64,000 bases of DNA from Verrucomicrobiota bacterium (GTDB lineage: Bacteria; Verrucomicrobiota; Verrucomicrobiia; Verrucomicrobiales; Akkermansiaceae), in NCBI GenBank assembly GCA_017301995.1, contig JAFLEH010000008.1, positions 1 to 64,000 of the forward strand, read 5' to 3'. The number at the start of each line of letters is the position of its first letter. Position 1 is the first letter of the stretch. Position numbers and translations under genes: made by a program. Below are positions 47,084 to 55,422 of the stretch, one piece after another. The notes beneath the pieces are model-generated. The model ran no database searches. It saw only the letters and a list, made by a program, of their open reading frames with translations, and had not been told where the DNA came from.

Positions 47084-49654
47084 TCAGTTGCTAACCTTGA
47101 GCCGGTAGAATCGGATGGCATCGGATCCGATCGGCAAACTTTGCGAGAGGGGGGCGCCGCTGCCGATCCGGGGCTCGCCTTCGTCGAGCCATGAGCCCGC
47201 TTCCAGGGTTTGGCTGGATTGCAATTGATAGATCAATCCATCCACACCGGACCAGTTGAACTCCATCGCCCCGCCGCCACGGGTCATCCCGAGGACCGGC
47301 ATGGTCCGCGGCACCTGTTGCACGGTGCCGGCTTCACCGGCGCCCAGTCCCGTCCCACCGGAAGCCGTTGCGGTGCCGATGAAACCGCTGCGACGGTCCA
47401 CCGCGAGCATGATACGGCCACCACCGCCGCCACCGGCGTTGACCGATGCGGAGCCGCTTGCCCGGACATTTCCCGCTCCGGCGAGGGCATTGGCGGTTAC
47501 CCAGATGCTGCCGCCCGCACCGCCTCCTCCGTTGACACCTCCCGCAATTCCATCGGCCGTGAGTTCGCCATTCAGCACAAAATTTCCGCCAACGATCAAC
47601 CGCACCGCACCGCCGCCGGTCCCGCCCGCCGACGCGTGCCCCACTCCCCCGCCGCTGCCCCAGAGCACTGGCTCGCTCGCGCTGTCGTTCACCGTCCCGC
47701 CGATGGCGCCATTGATCACCGAACCTCCCGGACCGCCGTGGCCGCCCCCACCGCCGCCTGCGCCACCGGCACCCGGACCGGCTGCGGAACCGTATCCCTT
47801 GCCGTTGACCGTGATCGCGCTGCCCGCATCCACCACGAGGTCATCCTGCACGGTGAGGGCGAGATTGGACTGCCCGCTTAGGTGGGTGAGTTGGCTGTTG
47901 CCGGTCAACTGCAGCGAGCTGAAAGCCAACGCCGCCAGTGGATAGACGCTCGCGCGATTGGCCACCACCACGCGGCACGCCTCCGGTGAGCTAAGCGGCG
48001 TAAAGGCGCCCGCCGTATTGTTGGAGTCCACCCGCAGGTCGCCGACCGCCTGGGCGTCCAGCTTCAGAAAAAGGGTGCCGGCTCCGCCCGGTCCCGCTTG
48101 CCCGGTTCCCGGAAATGCCGATAGAGTGCCGCTGTGGGTCCGGGTCGCCGCGTAAATGGCGATCCGTCCGCCACCGCCGCCGCCGCCGTAACCGTAACCC
48201 TGGCCCACCGAGCTGCCGCCGTTTGCGGTGATCGATCCCGAACCGGATAGAACGCCGACCGTCAGGTGCAGCCCTCCACCTCCTCCGCCGCCTCCGGACG
48301 GACCAGTGATTGCGTTCGCTCCGTTGGCCGCGATTTGGCCGTCCACCTGCAAGGTTTCTCCCACAACCATCCGGATCAGGCCTCCGCCCGCGCCTCCCTC
48401 CGAGGCGTAGGCGTTTCCGCCGCCGCTACCGGCCTCGGCGGGCGTCAGAATCGAATCGTAGGCTCCGCTTCCTTCAGGCACGCCGCTGACCCGGCCGCCT
48501 TCGCCACCGTGCCCCCCTCCGCCACCACCGCTCCCGGCGCCCGGGCCGGTTGCGGCCGCAAACCCCATGCCGCTCGCGTCGATCCGGCCGGTGGCTTCGA
48601 TGAGTACCCCGGCTTGGACTGTCAGGTCGATCCGAGGCTGGGTCGGCAACGTCGTCAGCGTGGCGTTGGATGACACGGTTAGGCTGTTGATCACCAATGC
48701 GGACGTCGGATAAGCCGTGGCACCGTTGGCCAAGGTGACATCGAACGCCGCAGGCGAGCCGATCGGAGTAGCCGCGCCCCGCAAAACATTGGCATTGTCC
48801 ACCACCAACCTGCCGGTTTGGGATGAAATCCGGGTGTAAACCGAGCCGGCCCCGCCGCTGCCATACACCGCACCGCTGCCGCCGCGAGCAGAGAGCGTGC
48901 CGGAAAATTGATTGACCCCAGTGTAAACCGCGATCCGCCCGCCGGCCCCACCGGCCCCGCCGTCGCCCGGGCTCGCACCGCCATTGGCCGAAATCACCCC
49001 GTTTCCGGCCAGGGTTTCTGTAGTTAGATAGACACTGCCGCCACTGCCTCCGCCAGCGGAGCCGCCCTGCATGTTGAGCTGACCGTTACCACCGTTGGCC
49101 GCGACCGATCCGTTGACCGTCAGCGTGCCGCCGATGATCAGCCGGATCGCTCCTCCACCCCAGCCACCTCCCGCATTGTAGCCGTTGCTTCCACCGCTGC
49201 CAAATGCCGTCGGCGCGAGCGGATCACCATAGGCAAGGCCGCCTGCCGAAGTGCCGTAAGGATTATAAGGCATCCCGCCGACACCACCGTGACCGCCACC
49301 GGCTCCCGCCGCTCCCGCTCCCGGTCCGCTAGCCGCCTGATATCCCAGCGCCGATACCGTGATGGACGCATCCGCGTCCACCAGCACGTCCCCCGTGACA
49401 GTCAGATTCACCTGTCGGTCGGCATCGCTGTGGGCCGCAAGGACCGTCACCTTGCCGGTGCCGGTCACTTGCAAGCTCTGGAACGCGTGCTGTCCGCCGA
49501 TCGTCAGTTCGCAGTCCCGCACCTCGATCGGCTGGCCCTCATAGGTCGGATCGGTGGGTCCGATCAGGCTGTTGCTGGTGAAAGTATAGGCGTTGGCCGA
49601 GTTAGAAAGATAGGCCAGCACGAAGGCGACGAGTAGGTTTTGTTTCGTCATCAT
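47084..49654 (-). CDS. Secreted glycine-rich protein of three large repeats
   Basis: An 856-residue protein starting MMTKQNLLVAFVLAYLSNSANA (signal peptide; second Met is an alternative start). Three modules of roughly 240-280 residues follow. Each has a strand segment (LTVTGDVLVDADASITV or a relative), a Gly-rich cluster (GPGAGAAGAGGGHGG), an RLIVGG-type strand, and GGAGG stretches before GSVYT/GTLFLK and a V-DN/D-N linker. It closes with YQLQSSQTLEAGSW..FYRLKVSN, a C-terminal domain common in exported Verrucomicrobiota proteins. It is probably a surface or matrix component. No PEP-CTERM or autotransporter barrel is seen. Confidence 0.82.
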   Translation of the reverse strand: MMTKQNLLVAFVLAYLSNSANAYTFTSNSLIGPTDPTYEGQPIEVRDCELTIGGQHAFQSLQVTGTGKVTVLAAHSDADRQVNLTVTGDVLVDADASITVSALGYQAASGPGAGAAGAGGGHGGVGGMPYNPYGTSAGGLAYGDPLAPTAFGSGGSNGYNAGGGWGGGAIRLIIGGTLTVNGSVAANGGNGQLNMQGGSAGGGSGGSVYLTTETLAGNGVISANGGASPGDGGAGGAGGRIAVYTGVNQFSGTLSARGGSGAVYGSGGAGSVYTRISSQTGRLVVDNANVLRGAATPIGSPAAFDVTLANGATAYPTSALVINSLTVSSNATLTTLPTQPRIDLTVQAGVLIEATGRIDASGMGFAAATGPGAGSGGGGGGHGGEGGRVSGVPEGSGAYDSILTPAEAGSGGGNAYASEGGAGGGLIRMVVGETLQVDGQIAANGANAITGPSGGGGGGGGLHLTVGVLSGSGSITANGGSSVGQGYGYGGGGGGGRIAIYAATRTHSGTLSAFPGTGQAGPGGAGTLFLKLDAQAVGDLRVDSNNTAGAFTPLSSPEACRVVVANRASVYPLAALAFSSLQLTGNSQLTHLSGQSNLALTVQDDLVVDAGSAITVNGKGYGSAAGPGAGGAGGGGGGHGGPGGSVINGAIGGTVNDSASEPVLWGSGGGVGHASAGGTGGGAVRLIVGGNFVLNGELTADGIAGGVNGGGGAGGSIWVTANALAGAGNVRASGSASVNAGGGGGGRIMLAVDRRSGFIGTATASGGTGLGAGEAGTVQQVPRTMPVLGMTRGGGAMEFNWSGVDGLIYQLQSSQTLEAGSWLDEGEPRIGSGAPLSQSLPIGSDAIRFYRLKVSN

Positions 49655-49979
49655 AGGGAATCGGGGTTAGGGTTGGGGCATGGACGTCGCCAACAAATCG
49701 CCAGGTGGACCGCACGCGCGGTGAAAAAACGGAACTCCCGGCAGCCGGACGGCTTGCCAAAGGCGGACCGAAAGCCCCCACTGGGACGGAAACGATTTGC
49801 ATGGCTCAAAACCATTGGAGCCATACATGCGGAATTATCCTCCTTTGCCAAGCAAAATCGCAAAAAACGCGGAATTTACGGGGTATGCCACGCGACAATT
49901 CCAAGCGGATAATCCGCCACCCGTGGCTGGCCCGGTGACTTGCTGATGCGCGGAAACAGAGTCGGCGATCCTTCCGCGG
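49655..49979. other. Upstream region of the Gly-rich gene, no gene seen
   Basis: Holds the promoter region of the gene ending at 47084 and follows the stop of the gene at 49980. The part around 49800-49880 is AT-richer. I see no hairpin, repeat or convincing coding frame. Confidence 0.5.
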
Positions 49980-52034
49980 CTACCGGGATTGGGGCAGCGA
50001 CCTCACCTTGATGTTGCGGAACGCGATCTGGCCGTGGTCGCCCTGGAGCGCGATGAATCCGGTCGGGGACTTCGCGAATAGCGGCATGCCCGCGAATTTG
50101 GTCTTCGCCACCCGCGCCTTGAAGTCGTCGCTGCCGATCACGTAGGTGAAATAGCTGGTGCCGTTGATCACGTGCTCGCACTTTTCCGGGGTCACCAGCA
50201 GGCGCACGTGGTTCCAAACCCCGGCGGGTTTGGTGGCGTCCAGCGGTTTGCCGGTTTTCGGATCCTGTGGCGGCTGATAGAGCCCGTAGAGCCAGCCGCA
50301 GCGCTGGGGATCGGCGGCTTTGGCGTTGTCCTCGAGCTGGAACTCCGGTCCGGTGGCCCAGGTGGCTCCGCCCTCGTTGGTGATATGATAAATGATCCCG
50401 CTATTTCCGCCTTCGGAAATGTTATATTCCAGTTGCAGTTCGAACGCGCCGAACGACTCGGCGGTCACGAGATCCCCGGCGTCGTGCGGGTCGGCGCAGA
50501 CGAGCATGCCGTCCTTGATCTGCCAGCCGGGGCGGACTTTGTCGCTCTTGAAATTGCTCCAGCCGCTGAGGCTCCGGCCGTCGAAGAGAAGCTTCCAACC
50601 CGCGGCCTTTTCGGCGGGTGTGAGCTGGTTCTGGTCCGGATCAACGGCGGCTTTCGGAGGGGCCGGAACCTTGAGCTTTTTCGCGAGATCGGCTTTCCAT
50701 TCCTCGTCCAACTGTTGGATCGTCTTGGTGGTTAGTTTTTGCCAGAACGCGTCGTCGTAGGTGCCCTGGCGCATCACCGCGTTCAGTTTGGTGACGAGTT
50801 TCCTGTCGTATTTTCCGGTGGCCCAGTTGAGGAAGTTGGCGCTGACCCGGTAGCTGCCGTCATAGCGGGCGCTTGCGAGTCCGCGCGCGCCGATTTCCGC
50901 GCCGCGGGTTTGCGGTTCGTAGAGGAACCACCGGACGTAATCGGGGATGCCCTCGGAGATCCATCCGGGTTGGTTCACCTGGCGGCCGCGGCCGCGGCGC
51001 GCGATGCCGTATTGTTGGACCACGTGGACGAGTTCGTGAACCACCGAGCCGATCGCCTCGCCCTTGAGATTCTGCCGTTGCCAATCCGCGTTGCAGGTGA
51101 CGGCATTTCCCGCGGCGTATGCGGGTGCCTCCAGCCGCATGTTCTGCCGGCTGGCGAGGGTGATGGAGAATTTCCGTGGCGCTTCATAGCCGTCGCTAAC
51201 AAGAAGATCCACGATGATGGGATACCACTTCTGAACGACCGGCGCCAGTTCCTTGCGCGTCCATTCGTGAAGGTCGGGAGCATCCTGGCAAGTGATCGTG
51301 AACGTGTGGCGGCCGCCGTTGGCGGTATAGGTGTCCACCGGAATCACCGGGGGCGCCGGTTCGGAGGCGGGAGCACCTTTTTCCACCACATCGATCTCAC
51401 TGAAAAACGTCTGGCCGAAGGGATCGCCATCGCGGGACGATCTAACGTCGAACAGCAGATAGCGAAACTCTCCCAACGCGCCCGATGAATCGGTGACGCT
51501 CACCCCGTAGGGTCCGCCCGCGTTTCCTCCGGACGAACGCGTGTCCACCTTGGCGATCATCTTCCAGCCTGCCGCGGCGGGATCGTCCGGACGTTTCGGC
51601 TCGGCGGCAAAACCGGCGGCCATGCCATCGCTGGCGTAAACGGCGTAAACCTGCGGAGCCCGCTCGCCCGGATGCCAGGAAAACGTGTTGATCTCGCGGA
51701 TCGCCACCGGCTTTCCAAGGTCCACCCGGATCCGCCCGCCATCTCCGCCGCCCGCGAAGAAGAAATTGCGGCCGGGTTGGTCGGCCTCGGTGGGGACCTG
51801 GCCGTCGTGCAGCGCGTCGAGGGTCGCTCCGTTGCCATCCCTGCGTCCGTCAATCAGCGTGAACGCGGCCTTCGTCGCCGAGTCCGCGCGGCGAGGCGCA
51901 GGACCGTCCTTGAAAACGAGACCGGTGGCGTCGGTGGCATGGGAAACGGCCACTTTGACCTCCGCGGGAGCGGTACCCGCGAGCAAGAGTGCCAGAGATG
52001 GGGCGATCAGGCGAGGATCGAGGGAGGGCTTCAT
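49980..52034 (-). CDS. Secreted basic-secretory-protein peptidase fused to DUF1080
   Basis: A 684-residue protein started at the ATG ending at 52034 (signal MKPSLDPRLIAPSLALLLAG). Residues about 25-250 resemble a discoidin-type carbohydrate-binding segment (RIRVDLGKPVAIREINTFSW). Residues about 270-500 match basic secretory protein metallopeptidases: VVHELVHVVQQYG supplies HExxH, and GWISEGIPDYVRWF the downstream motif. Residues about 510-684 are DUF1080 (3-keto-disaccharide hydrolase-like: LLFDGRSLSGWSNF, GNSGIIYHITNEGG, VWNHVRLLVTPEKCEHVING in part). DUF1080 domains act on or bind oxidised sugars. The combination of peptidase and DUF1080 suggests glycoprotein turnover, by inference. Confidence 0.87.
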   Translation of the reverse strand: MKPSLDPRLIAPSLALLLAGTAPAEVKVAVSHATDATGLVFKDGPAPRRADSATKAAFTLIDGRRDGNGATLDALHDGQVPTEADQPGRNFFFAGGGDGGRIRVDLGKPVAIREINTFSWHPGERAPQVYAVYASDGMAAGFAAEPKRPDDPAAAGWKMIAKVDTRSSGGNAGGPYGVSVTDSSGALGEFRYLLFDVRSSRDGDPFGQTFFSEIDVVEKGAPASEPAPPVIPVDTYTANGGRHTFTITCQDAPDLHEWTRKELAPVVQKWYPIIVDLLVSDGYEAPRKFSITLASRQNMRLEAPAYAAGNAVTCNADWQRQNLKGEAIGSVVHELVHVVQQYGIARRGRGRQVNQPGWISEGIPDYVRWFLYEPQTRGAEIGARGLASARYDGSYRVSANFLNWATGKYDRKLVTKLNAVMRQGTYDDAFWQKLTTKTIQQLDEEWKADLAKKLKVPAPPKAAVDPDQNQLTPAEKAAGWKLLFDGRSLSGWSNFKSDKVRPGWQIKDGMLVCADPHDAGDLVTAESFGAFELQLEYNISEGGNSGIIYHITNEGGATWATGPEFQLEDNAKAADPQRCGWLYGLYQPPQDPKTGKPLDATKPAGVWNHVRLLVTPEKCEHVINGTSYFTYVIGSDDFKARVAKTKFAGMPLFAKSPTGFIALQGDHGQIAFRNIKVRSLPQSR

Positions 52035-52270
52035 GGGATGGAAATGTTGGATGGAAATTGCCGGAGATCCCGGACGACAGGCCCGGAACGGTTGCCCGCC
52101 GCCCGATATTTCGCAAGCACCCCGAAAAGGGCGAAAGAACACCGCGGTTTCCACCGTGTCCGCGATGTCCGCCATTTCCGGGAAACCGTGGATCCCGCTT
52201 GATTCGGCCGTCCCATCGGCGCAACTTACGAGCCGTCGGCCACAACTCCGGCGTTTGATAGATTCCGGCG

Positions 52271-53572
52271 ATGAACATCACCCTGATCCATCCGAGGTTT
52301 GCCACGGGCTATCGAAGCCCGGCGGTCATGAAGCCGTTGGCCCCGGCGGTGCTCGCGGCGCTCACGCCATCCCGCCACACGGTCCGGTTTCATGACGAAC
52401 GCCTCAACGATCTCCCCCCCGGAGAACCGGCGGACCTTGTTGGAATTTCCACCTGCACCTTCGCCGCGCGCAGGGCCTATCAGATCGCGGCGGAATGCCG
52501 CGCGCGCGGCGCGAGGGTGGTGTTGGGCGGTTTCCATCCCACCCTGATGCCCGACGAAGCCGCGGAACACGCCGACGCGGTTGTCACCGGTGATGCCGAA
52601 TTTTCATGGCCGCAAGTGGTGGCCGATGCCGAGGCCGGACGGCTGCGGGCGCGCTACGGGCCGCCCGCGCCCGGACCGGCTGTGCCCGTCGCTCCCGATC
52701 ACCGGATTTTCCACGGCATGCGCTATCTGCCTATCCATCCGGTCCAGTTCGGCCGCGGCTGCCCGAGAAACTGCGAGTTCTGCTCGATCCGCGCGTTCTA
52801 CGGCGGCGGCACGGCCACGCGCCCGGTGGAGTCGGTGGTGGAGGAGTTGCGGGCCTGCGGCAAACGCCGGGTGATGTTCGTGGATGACAATCTGTTAGGT
52901 AACCGCGCCGCGTTTGTTAGCCTGCTGGATGCGATCACCCCGCTCCGCCTGCGCTGGACCAGCCAGATCGACATCCGAGTGGCCGACGATCCCGCTTTGT
53001 TGGAACGCGTGCGCCGCAGCGGGTGCGAGAGCCTGGTGATCGGGTTGGAGTCGTTGGAAGAATCGAATCTCCGGCAAATGGGCAAGGCCTGGAATCGTGC
53101 GGCGGAATACTCTATCCGGCTGGCGCGGATCCGCAAGGCCGGCATACTCGTGTATGGAACCTTCGTCTTCGGCTACGACGGCGATACGCCGGAAACATTG
53201 GTCCGCACGCTGGAATTCGCGCTCCGGGAACGGCTCTACATCGCGAATTTCAATCCGCTCCAACCGCTGCCCGGCACCCCGCTCTATCAACGCTGCGAGC
53301 GCGAGGGACGGCTCGTTTCCGACCGCTGGTGGCTCGATCCCGCCTATCGCTGGCACGAGGCGCTGATCGAACCGCGTGGAATGACCCGCGCCGAACTCAC
53401 CGACGGATGCCGCCACGCGCGGGAGACCTTCCACAGCCCATCTAACATCCTGCGCCGCCTGCCCTCGTCCGCCCACCTCCGCGGACCGTCCAACCTGCTG
53501 CTCTACCTCGCCGGAAACTGGATCTCCCGCCGCGACATCGCCGCCAAATCGAAACTCGCCACCGCCCGATGA
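52271..53572 (+). CDS. Radical SAM protein with B12-binding-like N-terminus (2)
   Basis: A 433-residue protein. The N-terminal Rossmann-like segment (PAVLAALTPSRHTVRF, LVGISTCTFAARRAY, VVLGGFHPTLMPDEAA) is followed by the radical SAM core at GRGCPRNCEFC, with cluster Cys164, Cys168, Cys171 (CX3CX2C). SLVIGLESLEESNLRQMGKA and PLQPLPGTPLYQRCEREGRL mirror the protein at 45547. Its stop overlaps the next gene's ATG as ATGA, so the two are translated together. Substrate and product are unknown. Confidence 0.9.
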   Translation: MNITLIHPRFATGYRSPAVMKPLAPAVLAALTPSRHTVRFHDERLNDLPPGEPADLVGISTCTFAARRAYQIAAECRARGARVVLGGFHPTLMPDEAAEHADAVVTGDAEFSWPQVVADAEAGRLRARYGPPAPGPAVPVAPDHRIFHGMRYLPIHPVQFGRGCPRNCEFCSIRAFYGGGTATRPVESVVEELRACGKRRVMFVDDNLLGNRAAFVSLLDAITPLRLRWTSQIDIRVADDPALLERVRRSGCESLVIGLESLEESNLRQMGKAWNRAAEYSIRLARIRKAGILVYGTFVFGYDGDTPETLVRTLEFALRERLYIANFNPLQPLPGTPLYQRCEREGRLVSDRWWLDPAYRWHEALIEPRGMTRAELTDGCRHARETFHSPSNILRRLPSSAHLRGPSNLLLYLAGNWISRRDIAAKSKLATAR

Positions 53573-54930
53573 GAATCCTATTCGTCAAACCCAACATGGG
53601 ACTTGTCCGCGGCCGACCCTATGACGACCGGGGACGGATGGAGCCGCATACGTTCGCGGTGCTGGCGGCGATCACGCCGGACGGGCACGAAATTCACCTG
53701 TGCGACGACCGCTGCGAGCCGGTGCCCTATCGAGAAAATTGGGATCTGGTGGGCATCAACACCGAAGTCTATACGGCACGCCGCGCCTACGAGATCGCCG
53801 ACCGTTTTCGCGCGGCGGGAACCAGGGTGGTGCTTGGCGGTTGCCATGCCTCGATGATTCCGTCGGAGGCGGCGGACCACGCGGACGCCGTGTGCATCGG
53901 CGAGGCGGATGAGGAGCTTTGGGGCGCGCTGCTGGAAGATGCCGCGCGCGGGCGGCTGGGGCCGTTCTATCAATCGAAAGCGGGTTTCCGCCGGGAGTTC
54001 GCGCGACCCCGGCCGCAGACCGGGCTGTTCCGGGGAAAACCCTATCTGCCGATCCGGCTCACGCAGTTTTCGCGCGGCTGCACCAATGTTTGCGAATACT
54101 GCGCCACCGGCAACATCTGGAAGGGCGCGTTCCAGACCCGCGATCCGCGCGAGGTGGCCGAGGAACTCGCCAACCAGGACCGGAAATATATCTTTTTCAC
54201 CGACGAGAACATCGTGGCGGACAGCCATGCCGCCAAGGCGCTGTTCCGGGAGCTGATACCGCTCAAGCTCCACTGGACCGGCCAGGCCAGCCTGAAATTC
54301 GCGGGCGATCCGGAGCTGATGGATCTGATGGTCCGCAGCGGATGCGCCGGACTGGTCGTGGGATTCGAATCCCGCAATCCGGCGGACCTCGCCACGATGC
54401 GCAAGCCCTCCAATCTCGCCTACGGCAGTTACGACGAGGTGGTCGAACGCATCCGCGACGCCGGGATCATGCTGTGGGCGGCGTTTCTGCTGGGATATGA
54501 CGACGAAACCGAGTCGAGCATCCGCGAGACGCTGGACTGGGCGCTTTCGAAGAAATTCGCGTTCTCGGCGTTCAATATTCTAACTCCCTATCCCGGCACG
54601 GCGCTCTATGACCGCCTGCGGGCGGAAGGGCGCCTGCTGTATGACGGCAAATGGTGGCTGCACGACGACTACCGTTTCGGCCACGCCGCGTTCCGGCCCG
54701 CGCGGATGAGCCCGGAGCGCCTGTCCGAACTCGGGCTTGAGGCGAGGCTCGCCCATAACTCGATCTATCAGATTATCCGCCGTGCCACCGACCCGAAGAC
54801 CAACTGCAAGGACCTGCGCAGTTTGTTCACCTATTTCGCCTACAACCCGCTGTTCCGGGCGGAACTGCTCAAGAAACATGCGATGATGTTGGGTTATCGC
54901 GGGCGGGAGAGGGGGGGTATTAGTTATTAG
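53569..54930 (+). CDS. Radical SAM protein with B12-binding-like N-terminus (3)
   Basis: A 453-residue protein coupled to the previous gene by a 4-bp overlap. It has the N-terminal Rossmann-like part (VLAAITPDGHEIHLCDDRCE, VVLGGCHASMIPSEAADHAD) and the radical SAM cluster GCTNVCEYC (Cys171, Cys175, Cys178). GLVVGFESRNPADLATMRKP and LTPYPGTALYDRLRAEGRLL are family motifs. Compared with its partner it has additional Cys residues in the N-terminal part. The last codons (GISY and stop) already lie inside the heptanucleotide repeat that follows, so the natural C-terminus may have been altered by repeat expansion. Confidence 0.88.
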   Translation: MRILFVKPNMGLVRGRPYDDRGRMEPHTFAVLAAITPDGHEIHLCDDRCEPVPYRENWDLVGINTEVYTARRAYEIADRFRAAGTRVVLGGCHASMIPSEAADHADAVCIGEADEELWGALLEDAARGRLGPFYQSKAGFRREFARPRPQTGLFRGKPYLPIRLTQFSRGCTNVCEYCATGNIWKGAFQTRDPREVAEELANQDRKYIFFTDENIVADSHAAKALFRELIPLKLHWTGQASLKFAGDPELMDLMVRSGCAGLVVGFESRNPADLATMRKPSNLAYGSYDEVVERIRDAGIMLWAAFLLGYDDETESSIRETLDWALSKKFAFSAFNILTPYPGTALYDRLRAEGRLLYDGKWWLHDDYRFGHAAFRPARMSPERLSELGLEARLAHNSIYQIIRRATDPKTNCKDLRSLFTYFAYNPLFRAELLKKHAMMLGYRGRERGGISY

Positions 54931-54986
54931 TTATTGGTTATTGGTTATTGGTTATTGGTTATTGGTTATTGGTTATTGGTTATTGG
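54924..54986. repeat. Heptanucleotide tandem repeat, left block
   Basis: One TTATTAG unit followed by eight exact TTATTGG units. The TAG of the first unit is the stop codon of the radical SAM gene. The block ends at the left end of an IS remnant, and three more units resume on its other side at 55338, so one array was probably split by insertion. Confidence 0.95.
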
Positions 54987-54988
54987 TT

Positions 54989-55337
54989 CACGGGTGTCCG
55001 GCTAACTGAGGGTTCTGCATTCCCAAAGCGAAGAAAATGAATAGCTTGCATGAAATTCTCGATGTCACGCATTTGAACTTTCGAGTGAGATTTTCCATAC
55101 TCCGCGGCGATGAACTCCGGCTGCTATTGATTGCGGTCTGCACCTACCTGATGATTGCGATCCTCCACAAGCAGATCAAGCTGCCCGGCACACTCCACAG
55201 AACTTTGCAGATTTTGAGCGTCCATCCGTTCGAAAAAGTCACTCTAAATGAACTACTTATGGAAACCGAGCACAGAACCATGCATAACGCGAATCCTAAT
55301 CAATTGATGTTCAATAACTTATAACCGGACACTTGTG
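54989..55337. mobile_element. IS4-family remnant with terminal inverted repeats
   Basis: About 350 bp with imperfect 16-bp ends: CACGGGTGTCCGGCTA at 54989-55004 and TAACCGGACACTTGTG at 55322-55337. Inside is a fragment of an IS4-type transposase. Both ends abut TTATTGG sequence; TTATTGGTT lies directly outside the left end (54980-54988) and directly outside the right end (55338-55346), consistent with a target duplication, although the repetitive target makes this uncertain. A complete IS4-like element is ~1.4-1.6 kb, so this is an internally deleted copy. Confidence 0.75.
55037..55324 (+). pseudogene. C-terminal fragment of IS4-family transposase
   Basis: 95 codons from an internal ATG. LLLIAVCTYLMIAILHKQI, LHRTLQILSVHPFEKVTL and the terminal NQLMFNNL match the C-terminal pattern of IS4-type transposases (IAVSVYxLVAIxKK, LYxILQILSxxxFEKTPI, NQLxLF). 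The N-terminal part and the catalytic DDE residues Asp/Asp are missing, so it cannot be active. It lies between the two inverted ends of the remnant. Confidence 0.78.
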
Positions 55338-55358
55338 TTATTGGTTATTGGTTATTGG
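55338..55358. repeat. Heptanucleotide tandem repeat, right block
   Basis: Three exact TTATTGG units directly after the right end of the IS remnant, in phase with the eight-unit block on the left side. Confidence 0.93.
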
Positions 55359-55370
55359 GCACAAGCAAAA

Positions 55371-55400
55371 GGAGCGGGACCGCTCGCGCGGCCCCGCTCC
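55371..55400 (-). terminator. Intrinsic terminator of the PEP-CTERM gene
   Basis: 13-bp arms GGAGCGGGACCGC and GCGGCCCCGCTCC with one mismatch around a TCGC loop, 22 bp past the stop of the minus-strand gene at 55423. Read on the minus strand the hairpin is followed at once by TTTTGCTTG, giving a short U-tract. Confidence 0.75.
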
Positions 55401-55422
55401 GGGATGAGTGCGAGGGTTTGCC

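Noticed and set aside
49705..49938. Small gene in the gap upstream of the Gly-rich protein
   Set aside because: No ribosome site, no family resemblance and Arg/Lys-rich shadow composition.
54924..55358. CRISPR-like array
   Set aside because: The 7-bp unit has no spacers and no cas genes are near; it is a simple tandem repeat.
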